The position numbers and the translations under genes were made by a program. The notes under the pieces were generated by a model, which saw only the letters and a program-made list of their open reading frames with translations, had not been told where the DNA came from and searched no databases. From an uncultured Collinsella sp. (GTDB lineage: Bacteria > Actinomycetota > Coriobacteriia > Coriobacteriales > Coriobacteriaceae), in the NCBI GenBank assembly GCA_900542315.1, contig UQMV01000001.1, forward strand, positions 62,001 to 126,000: 64,000 bases of DNA. The letters are read 5' to 3'. Below, piece after piece: positions 53,400 through 61,521 of this stretch. The stretch's first letter is position 1, and each line of letters starts with the position of its first letter.

Positions 53400-53441
53400 C
53401 TCTCGCCACGATAGGAACCGATTTGCAATCCCCCAGGGATC

Positions 53442-53477
53442 AAAAAGGGCCGCTCCGGATTACCCAGAGCGGCCCTT
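53442..53477. terminator. Terminator between nuclease and EF-G-like genes
   Basis: AAGGGCCGCTC and GAGCGGCCCTT pair perfectly around an 11-base loop. On the minus strand TTTTTGATCC follows, so it mainly serves the EF-G-like gene; on the plus strand the tail is weak. Confidence 0.85.
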
Positions 53478-53511
53478 GCATCGACATGTATGTTACGGGC
53501 AAAGCCACGCG

Positions 53512-55587
53512 CTACTTAGCGCGGCCCTCCTCGTAGCGCTCGACCAGTTTGGCCTGAACGTCGTAGGGCACCTGCTCATAGCCAGCCGGCTTCATGGTAA
53601 AGTCGCCCGTGCCGCGCGTGATAGAACGCAGGCGCGTCGAGTAATCCGTCAGCTCGGCAAGAGGCGCCTGGGCAATGACCACGGTATCGCCGCGCTCGTC
53701 GGTCTCCATGCCCGTTACGCGACCGCGCGAGGCGGAGATGTCACCCATCACGGCGCCGGCATAGCTCTCGGGAATGGTCACCGTGACCTCCTCGATGGGC
53801 TCCAGCACCACCGGATCGGCGTCGGCGCACGCCTTGCGCAGGCCGATGCGGGCCGCCGCGCGGAAGGCCATTTCGTTGGAGTCGACGCTGTGATACGAAC
53901 CGTCATACACGGCGACACGAATACCCGTAAGCGGGTAGCCGGCGATAATGCCGTCCTTCATGGTCTCCTGAACACCCTTGTCCACGGCGGGGATCAGCGA
54001 ACGCGGGATGCGGCCGCCCACGACCTCGTCCACAAACTCATAGCCGTCACTCGTACCGTCGGGCCCAATGAGCGGCTCCACGCGCAGCCAGCAGTCGCCA
54101 TACTGACCGGCGCCGCCGGTCTGCTTCTTGTGGCGGCCCTGAGCGCTCGCCGTGCGGCGAATGGTCTCACGATACGGAATGCGAATCGGCACGCTCTTGG
54201 CCGCAACTTTGGTACGGTCCTCCAGGCGGTTGAGCAGCACCGATACCTGCGCCTCGCCCACGGCAGAGATAATGGTCTGACCCGTCTCCTCGTCGCGATC
54301 GATGCTCATGGTCGGATCGGCCTTGCACGCCTTCTCGATAAACGTATAGAGCTTCTCCTCGTCACCGCGGTTCTCTGCCTCGATGGCGATGCGGTACTGC
54401 GAGTTGGGGAACTTAAACGCCGCAGCCTCGACCTTGCCGGTAATCGAGAGCGTATCGCCCGTCTCGGCCGCCAGCTTGGGCGCCACGATGATATCGCCGG
54501 CATAAGCGTGGCCGACCTCGGTCATGTCACGGCCGCACATCACATACAGGTGAGCCAGACGATCGCCCTTGCGCGTACGTGCATTGATCAGCTCGAGGCC
54601 CGGCTCAAGCGTACCCGTCAGCACCTTGATAAAGCTGATACGACCCTGCTGCGGATCGGCCAGGGTCTTAAACACAAACGCCACAGGGCGGTCATCGTCA
54701 CTCGAGATCTTAAGCGAATCGCCGTCGATGAGTGGCATCTCGCCGTAGTCCGTCGGCGCCGGGAAGTACGTGGCGATGTCGTCCATCAGTGAGTTGACGC
54801 CCTGCTCCTTAATGCAATCGCCCGCAAAGACCGGCACAAAGATGCGCTCGGCGATCGCCTTCGACAGCAGGCCCTCAAGCTCCTCCTGCGTCAGCGTCTC
54901 CTCGCCTTCCAAGTATTTCATCATCAGCTCATCGTCGGCCTCGGCCACCAGCTCGCACAGATGGTCATGTGCTTCCTCGGCCTGGGCACGATACTCCTCG
55001 GGAATCTCCGACTCAACGGCTTCGGTGCCGTTGCAATGGCGCGCCTTCATGCGCACCAGGTCGATAATGCCGTCAAAGTCCTCGCCCTCGCCCCAGGGAA
55101 GGGTCACGGCGCCCAGGCGCGTGCCAAAGCGCTCCTGCAGCAGGTCCATCGTGGTCGCAAAGCTGGCCTCGGAGCGCGACAGACGGTTCACGAACACCGC
55201 GCGCGCCAGACGCAGGTCCTCGGCCGCGTACCAAAGCTTGACGGTCGTAGGCTGCGGGCCGGCCTCGGCATCGACCACAAACAGAGCCGTCTCGCAGACG
55301 CTCATCGCGGCAAAGGCGTCGCCGATAAAATCGGGGTAGCACGGGGCATCGAGCACATTGATGCGCGCGCTCTTCCAGTCGATCGGCGCGATGGTCGTCG
55401 AGATGGAAAACGCACGCTTGACCTCTTCGGGGTCATAGTCGAGCGTGGGCTTGGTGCCGTCGTGGCCGCCCAGGCGGGCGGTCTTGCCAGAAAGGTGGAG
55501 CATGGCCTCGGCGAGTGAAGTCTTGCCCACCCCGCCTTGGCCTACGAGCACCACGTTCCTTACATTGCCGGTCTTGGGAGCACCCAT
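53512..55587 (-). CDS. Elongation factor G-like GTPase-fold protein with degenerate G motifs
   Basis: A 691-residue protein with the five-domain EF-G layout, but not the main EF-G. The P loop is GQGGVGKTS at 16-24 (intact GKT/S). The G3 motif is DAPC at 80-83 where EF-G has DTPG, and G4 is NRLS at 134-137 where NKxD is expected. Domain IV keeps GAGQYGDCWLRVEP and YPLTGI, and the C-terminus is complete. EF-G-like paralogues of this type (FusA2/EF-G2 class) lack a settled function; some do not translocate. The ATG follows AGGAGG. Changed G3 and G4 residues make nucleotide specificity and hydrolysis uncertain. Confidence 0.87.
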   Translation of the reverse strand: MGAPKTGNVRNVVLVGQGGVGKTSLAEAMLHLSGKTARLGGHDGTKPTLDYDPEEVKRAFSISTTIAPIDWKSARINVLDAPCYPDFIGDAFAAMSVCETALFVVDAEAGPQPTTVKLWYAAEDLRLARAVFVNRLSRSEASFATTMDLLQERFGTRLGAVTLPWGEGEDFDGIIDLVRMKARHCNGTEAVESEIPEEYRAQAEEAHDHLCELVAEADDELMMKYLEGEETLTQEELEGLLSKAIAERIFVPVFAGDCIKEQGVNSLMDDIATYFPAPTDYGEMPLIDGDSLKISSDDDRPVAFVFKTLADPQQGRISFIKVLTGTLEPGLELINARTRKGDRLAHLYVMCGRDMTEVGHAYAGDIIVAPKLAAETGDTLSITGKVEAAAFKFPNSQYRIAIEAENRGDEEKLYTFIEKACKADPTMSIDRDEETGQTIISAVGEAQVSVLLNRLEDRTKVAAKSVPIRIPYRETIRRTASAQGRHKKQTGGAGQYGDCWLRVEPLIGPDGTSDGYEFVDEVVGGRIPRSLIPAVDKGVQETMKDGIIAGYPLTGIRVAVYDGSYHSVDSNEMAFRAAARIGLRKACADADPVVLEPIEEVTVTIPESYAGAVMGDISASRGRVTGMETDERGDTVVIAQAPLAELTDYSTRLRSITRGTGDFTMKPAGYEQVPYDVQAKLVERYEEGRAK

Positions 55588-55824
55588 GATGACCTCCTTG
55601 CAGGGCCGCGCGCAATGCGCGACGCCAACGGGGAGAGTTCGCGGTCGGTGCCGTCCCGGGAGCAGCATGGTCGGCAGCCGAGCCGACTCACCCTCCAAAT
55701 GTCCTATGCCACCACCCTACCCTCACGGGCGACCGTCCATGCACACCTTTCGGCACACGTATGAATACGGGCGGCGAGAGGACAGAGCAAGTATGCTAGG
55801 CGATTATTAAACCCCATCGATACA

Positions 55825-55863
55825 AACAAAAGCCGCCGCAGACCATAAGACCTGCAGCGGCTT
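55825..55863 (-). terminator. Terminator of the amino acid ABC operon
   Basis: AAGCCGCCGCAG pairs with CTGCAGCGGCTT with one mismatch, ten-base loop, and TTTTGTTTG follows on the minus strand. It is 22 bp past the ATP-binding subunit stop codon. Confidence 0.88.
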
Positions 55864-55884
55864 CATCTCAATACATAGCTGAGC

Positions 55885-56649
55885 CTAGCCCTCGATACGG
55901 CTCAAGAACTCACGGGTACGTTGCTCGCGCGGATGATCGATGACCTGCTCGGCAGGACCCTCCTCGACAATGCGGCCGCCGTCCATAAAGACCACGCGAT
56001 CGGCAACATCGCGCGCAAACTGCATCGCGTGGGTCACGATCACCATTGTCATATTCTGCGCGGCAAGGTCTTTAATGACACGCAGCACCTCGGCCGTCAG
56101 CTCGGGATCGAGCGCCGAGGTCGGCTCGTCAAAGAACAAGATCTCCGGGTCGAGCGCCAAGGCGCGGGCGATGCTCACGCGCTGTTGCTGACCGCCCGAA
56201 AGCTCACATGGCACCTTGTTCTCGTTGCCCGTAAGCCCCATCTGCGCAATCAGCTCACGCGCACGTGCTTCGGCCTGCTCGCGCGGGCGCTTGAGCACGC
56301 GAATCGGAGCGTCGGTGATGTTTTTCATCACCGTATAGTGCGGAAACAGATTGTAGTTCTGAAACACCAGGCCAAATCGCGAGCGTGCCTGCTTGGGCAC
56401 GTCACCTTTCGCATATACCGCACCCGACCCCGTATCCGTCGCAACCGCAAGGTCGCCAAACGAAAGCGAGCCGCCGTCGAGCGTCTCGAGCAGCGTGGCG
56501 CAACGCAACAGCGTGGACTTACCGCCACCCGAAGGCCCGATAATTGCCACGACCTCGCCACGCTTTACCTCGAGCGAGATATCCTTGAGCACCTCATTGC
56601 CGCCAAACGCCTTGCGTGCGCTTTCGATTTTCATCACTGAGTTAGTCAT
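55885..56649 (-). CDS. Polar amino acid ABC transporter, ATP-binding subunit
   Basis: A 254-residue ATPase. Walker A GPSGGGKST, Q loop VFQNYNLFPHYTV, signature LSGGQQQRV, Walker B ILFFDEPTSALDP and the switch histidine VIVTHAM are all present. The class (GlnQ/HisP) powers uptake of polar amino acids. Its start overlaps the end of the permease gene by eight bases. It is the last gene of a three-gene operon closed by a terminator. Confidence 0.95.
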   Translation of the reverse strand: MTNSVMKIESARKAFGGNEVLKDISLEVKRGEVVAIIGPSGGGKSTLLRCATLLETLDGGSLSFGDLAVATDTGSGAVYAKGDVPKQARSRFGLVFQNYNLFPHYTVMKNITDAPIRVLKRPREQAEARARELIAQMGLTGNENKVPCELSGGQQQRVSIARALALDPEILFFDEPTSALDPELTAEVLRVIKDLAAQNMTMVIVTHAMQFARDVADRVVFMDGGRIVEEGPAEQVIDHPREQRTREFLSRIEG

Positions 56650-57295
56650 GATAATAGTCCAGCTTCTTTTCGGCGGCGCCTAGCAGCATCTCGACCACAA
56701 AGTTAAAGATCCAGTAGATCAGCGCCGCGATCGCAAACGGCACCATGCTCACCTGCGAGGCGACCAGCGCCTTGGCCGTCGAGAACATCTCCCCCACGCC
56801 GATGGCAAACGCCAGCGACGTGTCCTTGACCAGCGTGATGATTTCGTTGCCCATCGCCGGCAAAATGCGCTTGGCGACCTGCGGCATCACGATATACAAA
56901 AAAGTCTGCAGGCGCGAGTAGCCCAGCACCTCGGCGGCCTCATATTGACCGCGCGGAATAGACTGCAGGCCCGAGCGATAGATCTCGGCAAAGTAGCCGG
57001 CATAGTTGATGATGAACGCCACAACGCACGCTGTCCACTTGGAATCGGGCGTGAGCGAAATGCCGAACACGTAATACGGGGCAAAGTAGATGGCAAACAT
57101 CTGCAGCATGAGCGGCGTACCGCGCATGACCGAAATGTAGATGCGCGCGATCCAACGCAGCGGCGCGACCTTGCTCATGCGCATAAACGCCACGGGGATT
57201 CCCAGGGGAATCGACCCGAGCAGCGTCAGCACAAACAGCTGCAAACTGACCAGGAATCCCTGGCCAAGCATCTGCATCATGACCTGAATAGACAT
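56642..57295 (-). CDS. Polar amino acid ABC transporter, permease subunit
   Basis: A 217-residue HisM/GlnP-type permease with five membrane segments. The EAA loop (YEAAEVLGYSRLQTF and NEIITLVKDTSLAFAI) binds the ATPase. The start overlaps the binding protein stop codon as TAATG. Only one permease gene is present, so it likely works as a homodimer. Confidence 0.94.
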   Translation of the reverse strand: MSIQVMMQMLGQGFLVSLQLFVLTLLGSIPLGIPVAFMRMSKVAPLRWIARIYISVMRGTPLMLQMFAIYFAPYYVFGISLTPDSKWTACVVAFIINYAGYFAEIYRSGLQSIPRGQYEAAEVLGYSRLQTFLYIVMPQVAKRILPAMGNEIITLVKDTSLAFAIGVGEMFSTAKALVASQVSMVPFAIAALIYWIFNFVVEMLLGAAEKKLDYYHD

Positions 57296-58155
57296 TACTT
57301 GAGCACCCAATTATCGAAAGATAGACCATAGCTTGAATACTTATCGCAGAGGTCCTTGACCGTGCCATCCTCATAGAGTGCCTTGAGCGACTCAGTCACG
57401 GCGTCGGCTGACTTGGTGTCGCCCTTCTTAAAGCCGACGGCGTAGTGCTCGCTGGACAGCGGCTCATCAAGCTGCCTATAAGCATCGGGCTTGGCGGCAA
57501 GCTGATACTGGGCAATCGAAAGGTCGCAGGCCACGGCATCGACCGCGCCGCTCTCGAGCTGCATAAAGGCCGTGTTGTACTCGCCGATCGTGTCGAGCGT
57601 GGCAAACGTCGCCGCCAGATCCTTCCGGTCACCCTCGAGCACGTCCTGCGCAGCGGAATCAGTCTGGGTAATCACAGTCTTGCCGGCAAGATCGTCCCAG
57701 CCCTTGATGCCCGCATCCTTCTTGACCACCAGCACCTGCTCGTTGAGCATGTACGGCTCGGAGAACGTGTAGTCGTCCTCACGGCCCTCCATGGTAAAGC
57801 CGTTCCAGATGCAGTTGATGGCGCCAGAGTTGAGCAGCGTGTCCTTGGCATCCCAATCGATGGCCTCGTATTTGACCTCCCAGCCCTGCTTATCGGCAAC
57901 AGCCTTGGCCAGATCGAGATCAAAGCCGGTGTACTCGCCATCGTCGCCCACAAAACCGTACGGAGGATAGGACTTATCAAAGCCCACCACGAGCTTCTTG
58001 GACTCCGCAGCGCCCTTCACATCCTTGGCCGCGGCAGAGCCAGCAGCGGAGCCCTTGCCGGCACCACCGCCGCAACCGACAAGACCAAGGCCAAGCACCG
58101 TGGCGAGCGAGCCGGCTAGACCAACAAACTGACGACGAGACATATCGGTATTCAT
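57295..58155 (-). CDS. Polar amino acid ABC transporter, lipoprotein binding subunit
   Basis: A 286-residue binding protein. The N-terminus, SRRQFVGLAG, looks like a twin-arginine signal, and the lipobox LVGC places the lipidated cysteine at 28. The mature part has the family sequences VGFDKSYPPYGFVGDDGEYTGFDLDLAKAV and NCIWNGFTM. It delivers a polar amino acid (perhaps cystine, glutamate or arginine; not decidable) to the permease. A clear promoter lies upstream. A Tat route for a lipoprotein of this class is slightly unusual. Confidence 0.93.
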   Translation of the reverse strand: MNTDMSRRQFVGLAGSLATVLGLGLVGCGGGAGKGSAAGSAAAKDVKGAAESKKLVVGFDKSYPPYGFVGDDGEYTGFDLDLAKAVADKQGWEVKYEAIDWDAKDTLLNSGAINCIWNGFTMEGREDDYTFSEPYMLNEQVLVVKKDAGIKGWDDLAGKTVITQTDSAAQDVLEGDRKDLAATFATLDTIGEYNTAFMQLESGAVDAVACDLSIAQYQLAAKPDAYRQLDEPLSSEHYAVGFKKGDTKSADAVTESLKALYEDGTVKDLCDKYSSYGLSFDNWVLK

Positions 58156-58210
58156 GGTATCCCCCTTGATGGCACTTTAGTTAGATAAAGTGAGTCATGT
58201 AACGTTCAGA

Positions 58211-58239
58211 ATCATACACTTTAGCGTGATAGAGCACAA
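58211..58239 (-). promoter_or_regulatory. Promoter of the amino acid ABC operon
   Basis: On the minus strand TTGTGC (58239-58234) and TATGAT (58216-58211) are 17 bases apart. The start would be near 58203, about 48 bases before the binding protein ATG. Confidence 0.72.
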
Positions 58240-58253
58240 GGCGAGTTTGCCCG

Positions 58254-58378
58254 CCGCGTGAGGGGTGTGGGGGTTAAGTTTCCTGCTCTACAGTCCTGCT
58301 CACGACGGAGGCCACATTAAGTGGCCTCCTGTTCGTGCGGAACTCGCGATAAACTTAACCCCCACACCCCTCACGCGG
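58254..58378. repeat. Long palindromic element E: perfect 28-bp arms, conserved core
   Basis: Arms 58254-58281 and 58351-58378 are perfectly complementary. The 69-nt core (58282-58350) is in the inverse orientation to that of element A and identical at 63 of 69 positions, including GGCCAC ATTAA GTGGCC and CCTGCTCTACAGTCCTG. Differences in the core stem are compensatory (A-T to G-C). It lies between two divergent genes, upstream of rlmD and next to the ABC promoter. Confidence 0.92.
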
Positions 58379-58490
58379 CCGGCACGTCGTTGGGCTTATC
58401 ACTGACACGATTAAACCGCTTGCATATCGTCTGCTGACTTGGCACGGTACAATACTTGCAGCTTTAATTCATGAATTAGTGGAGTTATTG

Positions 58491-60239
58491 ATGGCAGAAT
58501 CTCGTGCGGAGCGTAGGGCTCGTCGTGCTTTGGTGGAGACGGCTGAGGGGTCGAAGGAGGAGAAATCTTCTACGAAATCCAAGTCTTCTAAAGCTGCAAA
58601 AAGCAAATCGACCAAGAACAGGGCTAAGACCAAGCGTTCTGACTCTCGTCGAGGCGAGGACAAAGCGTCTCAGGCTCGTTCCAAGCGCTCGCATAAAGAT
58701 CCGGTTTCGCCTGTGCGTAAGGCTGTGGACCCCAAGTCCCCCTGTTCCATCATGAAAGCTTGCGGTGGGTGTACGGCGCTCAATCGTCCTTATAAGAAGC
58801 AACTCGCCGCCAAGCAGGCTGCTATGGAGGAGCTTTTTGCTTCGCTTTGTGAGCGTGAGGGCATTGCTGTAGATCCTATTCGTGGCATGGGTGTCACCCT
58901 GGGCGACCCGGGCAAATATCCTGCGCCGCGTGGCTTTCGTCATAAGGCTGCCACTCCCTTTGCTCCCGGTAAGGAGGGCGCCGTCCGTTGCGGTTTCTTT
59001 GAGCGCGGCACGCACAAGATCGTTGCCGTACCCGAATGCCCCGTCGAGGCACCGGGCGCCCGTCAGATTCTCAACGGCATCGCACGCGAAGCTGAGCGGC
59101 TGCATATTCCCGCCTTTAATGAGGACAAGCATCTTGGTTTGCTTCGCTATGCCGTCGTCCGCTGCGGCTGGCGTACCGACCAGGTCATGGTCACGCTCGT
59201 GACCGCTCAGCGCGACTTGCCGCATGCGCAGGAGTTCTTTGAGGCTGTCGCCACACTCGATCCGCGCATCGTCACCGTCGCCCAAAACATCAACGGACGC
59301 CCCGGCAACGCCATCCTCGGCGAGGAAACCCGCATCGTGTATGGCGCCGAATGCATGCGCGACCAGCTGCTCGGCTGCGAATTCGACATCTCCCCCACCG
59401 CGTTTTATCAGACCAACCCGCAACAGACCGAGCTGCTCTATCAGCTCGCTATCGACGGCATGGATTTGCACCAGGGCGATGTGCTCATGGATGCCTACTG
59501 TGGCAGCGGTACCATCGGTCTTTGCGCAGCTAAAGATGCCCAGAACAAGGGTATCGGCATTATGCTGCTCGGCGTGGAGCGCAACCCGGCGGGCATTGCC
59601 GACGCACGTCGCAATGCCGAGCTCAACGGCCTCACCCGCAGCGCTTGGTTTATGGCCGACGACGCCACCGATTACATCCTGGATGCCGCCGATAACAACG
59701 AGCGGGTCGATGTCCTTTCCATCGATCCGCCGCGCGCCGGCTCCACGCCCGAGTTCCTCGAAGCTGCCTGCGCACTTAAGCCGCGCCGCATCACCTATAT
59801 CAGCTGCAACCCCGTGACCCAAGAGCGCGACCTGCATCAGCTCCTCGACGGAGGCTACCGACTGCTCAAGATCGCGCCCGTCGACATGTTCCCCCATACC
59901 GACCACACCGAGACGGTAGCGGTCTTAACCCGAGAAAAATCGGTCAAGAGTTATGCCTATGTGAACATCTCTCCGTCCGAACTTGGTATGGGCGGCAAGG
60001 TAAAGAAGCCGACGTATAAGCAGATTCAAGAATACGTTCTGAAGAATCATGGCTTGAAAGTCTCGTCGCTGTACATCGCAAACCTCAAGGACGAGCTTGG
60101 CTTGGATAAGCAGTTCTCCTACGAAGAGGCGGAAATGTCAGCCGAGAAGAGACCGAAGTGCCCACCTGAAAAGCGTGAGGCGATTCTGGATGCGTTCCGT
60201 CATTTCGGACTTATAGGAGAAGGCGAGACGGAGAAATAG
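58491..60239 (+). CDS. rlmD: 23S rRNA (uracil-1939-C5)-methyltransferase, RlmD type, with C-terminal extension
   Basis: A 582-residue enzyme. The N-terminal 90 residues are a disordered Lys/Ser/Arg-rich region. Next comes the iron-sulfur cluster region (CSIMKACGGC, with a further Cys near 183) and the methyltransferase core: QTNPQQTELLY, DAYCGSGTIGLCA, SIDPPRAGS, and the catalytic CNP in ISCNPVTQERD. The core ends near VAVLTREK. About 100 extra residues follow (KPTYKQIQEYVLKNHGLKV, CPPEKREAILDAFRHFG), a tail known from Clostridia homologues. Tail codons include AGA, ATA and GGA, rarer in neighbouring genes. The 3' end is a frequent integration site (rumA), and mobile-element genes begin right after it. 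Confidence 0.9.
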   Translation: MAESRAERRARRALVETAEGSKEEKSSTKSKSSKAAKSKSTKNRAKTKRSDSRRGEDKASQARSKRSHKDPVSPVRKAVDPKSPCSIMKACGGCTALNRPYKKQLAAKQAAMEELFASLCEREGIAVDPIRGMGVTLGDPGKYPAPRGFRHKAATPFAPGKEGAVRCGFFERGTHKIVAVPECPVEAPGARQILNGIAREAERLHIPAFNEDKHLGLLRYAVVRCGWRTDQVMVTLVTAQRDLPHAQEFFEAVATLDPRIVTVAQNINGRPGNAILGEETRIVYGAECMRDQLLGCEFDISPTAFYQTNPQQTELLYQLAIDGMDLHQGDVLMDAYCGSGTIGLCAAKDAQNKGIGIMLLGVERNPAGIADARRNAELNGLTRSAWFMADDATDYILDAADNNERVDVLSIDPPRAGSTPEFLEAACALKPRRITYISCNPVTQERDLHQLLDGGYRLLKIAPVDMFPHTDHTETVAVLTREKSVKSYAYVNISPSELGMGGKVKKPTYKQIQEYVLKNHGLKVSSLYIANLKDELGLDKQFSYEEAEMSAEKRPKCPPEKREAILDAFRHFGLIGEGETEK

Positions 60240-60269
60240 GACGCTGTATTTTGCGCTCTAAGATGTTAT

Positions 60270-60307
60270 AAGCCCGAGGGGTACTCGTGTACCCCTCGGG
60301 CTTTTTT
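60270..60307 (+). terminator. Terminator of rlmD
   Basis: AAGCCCGAGGGGTAC and GTACCCCTCGGGCTT pair perfectly over 15 bp with a four-base loop, followed by TTTTTTCG. It is 31 bp past the stop codon. Confidence 0.95.
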
Positions 60308-60480
60308 CGTGCCTTAAAACGCCTCTGAAGCGGTCTGAGGGCATTTGAGCGCCCATGTGCATCTCGCATTCGCTCGATGCAAGGGTGGCCGCCCTGCGGG
60401 CGGCAGTCGGATGTGGGTGGACGTACAGAAGGGGTGCGGCATGGGCCTCGTTCATTAAAGCCTATTAACGTATAGAAGGT

Positions 60481-60890
60481 TTGTTCCAGTTTTGAAATTC
60501 GATTTCATGCTCATTTATGAGGGTTTTTTCCTGAAAAAGTGCCATTTGTTCCAGTTGTTCCAATTCGCAAAATCGGAGTTGGAACAGGTTTTTCCCGTAT
60601 CTACCAGGCATTTCTAGTAAATGTTCCATTTGTTCCAATTATTTTTAACTTACGCGTAAGAGAAAGGAATATAGGAAGGAGTCTTTATATATGTATCTAT
60701 ATATAAAAACTTGTTAAAAACCGGAACAATTGGAACAAATGAGCATAATGCCTGGTAAACAGGCAAAAATCCTGTTCCAATTCGAAAAACGGAGTTGGAA
60801 CAGGATTTAGCGAATCGCGCAAAACCGCAGGTAAACACGGAAAAATCTTGTTCCAACTTTTTTGGAACAAACTGGAACAAAACTGGAACA
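60481..60890. other. Iteron-rich region, candidate replication origin of a mobile element
   Basis: GTTCCA or its complement TGGAAC occurs about thirteen times in 410 bp (60483, 60548, 60557, 60580, 60623, 60632, 60731, 60774, 60796, 60850, 60863, 60873, 60884). Two near-identical modules, GTTCCAATTCG(C)AAAA then CGGAGTTGGAACAGG, start at 60557 and 60774. The central part (60640-60720) is very AT-rich (TATATATG..). AT-rich DNA flanked by iterons is the layout of primase-helicase-dependent origins. The stretch 60310-60480 on the left has no gene or clear signal. Confidence 0.72.
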
Positions 60891-61024
60891 GACCCCGCAA
60901 TCCTTGGCGTACGTCTTCTTCCCCCGCCGACTCTTCAGGGGGCGTGAGCGAACTTTTTTGAATTGATTTCTGCCCATAAATGGGCGGAAATAGGCTCTGA
61001 CCTGCGGTGACGGGAAAATTGATA

Positions 61025-61053
61025 TTGCTTTAATTGTCCTAATGGCGTATAAT
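61025..61053 (+). promoter_or_regulatory. Promoter of the mobile-element leader RNA
   Basis: TTGCTT (61025-61030), 17-base spacer, TATAAT (61048-61053). Transcription should start near 61060. Confidence 0.7.
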
Positions 61054-61059
61054 GAAATG

Positions 61060-61248
61060 TATATAGACGAATGGCTCAGCACCCGTCCCGTCCTTGATGC
61101 GGGGTTGCTATCGGGAATAGGAGCCGAGCGCTCGGTCGAATAGGCCGTGCGTCACGGGCGAAACAACGAACACGAAGCTCCCGTGGAAACCGAGATAGAC
61201 AAGGCTTTGCGCCTCTGTCCTTCTTTGGTTTCCACGGGAGCTTTTTTT
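61060..61248 (+). ncRNA. Leader RNA ending in an intrinsic terminator
   Basis: A transcript from the promoter at 61025 would reach a terminator whose 17-bp stem is AAGCTCCCGTGGAAACC (61175-61191) with GGTTTCCACGGGAGCTT (61227-61243), followed by TTTTT. An inner stem GACAAGGC with GCCTCTGTC sits in its loop. This lies 40 bp before the HTH gene, so expression of the HTH and primase genes depends on read-through or an unseen second promoter. It could be an attenuated leader or a free sRNA. Confidence 0.6.
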
Positions 61249-61287
61249 GTTTCGCGAAAAGGACTTTGAACATGGAGGTGGCTGGTT

Positions 61288-61509
61288 ATGGCTAAAGGAA
61301 AGAAGCAGGTGAAAGAGGTAAACCCCTCTTACATGACGACGCGCGAGTTGGCGGCGTTCCTCGGTTTGAGCGCGGGGACGCTCTGCGTCTGGCGCTCTCA
61401 GGGCAAGGGGCCGAGTTACTACAAGGTCGGAAACGCGGTTCGCTACAAGATTGACGACGTTGAGGCGTGGAAGAACGCGAACGTGAAGCGCGTCGAGCTG
61501 ACGAATTAA
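61288..61509 (+). CDS. Excisionase-like helix-turn-helix DNA-binding protein
   Basis: A 73-residue protein with a MerR-type/AlpA-type HTH: YMTTRELAAFLGLSAGTLCVW, then GPSYYKVGNAVRYKIDDVEAW, the standard excisionase-family wing. The ATG follows GGAGG. It is 12 bp upstream of the primase gene and shares its operon. Proteins like this act as excision factors or as regulators in phage satellites and integrative elements. Confidence 0.88.
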   Translation: MAKGKKQVKEVNPSYMTTRELAAFLGLSAGTLCVWRSQGKGPSYYKVGNAVRYKIDDVEAWKNANVKRVELTN

Positions 61510-61521
61510 GGAGGTGAGAGC

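Noticed and set aside
60481..60890. CRISPR array in the GTTCCA field
   Set aside because: The repeated unit is only 6-8 bases, in both orientations and with irregular spacing, which fits iterons.
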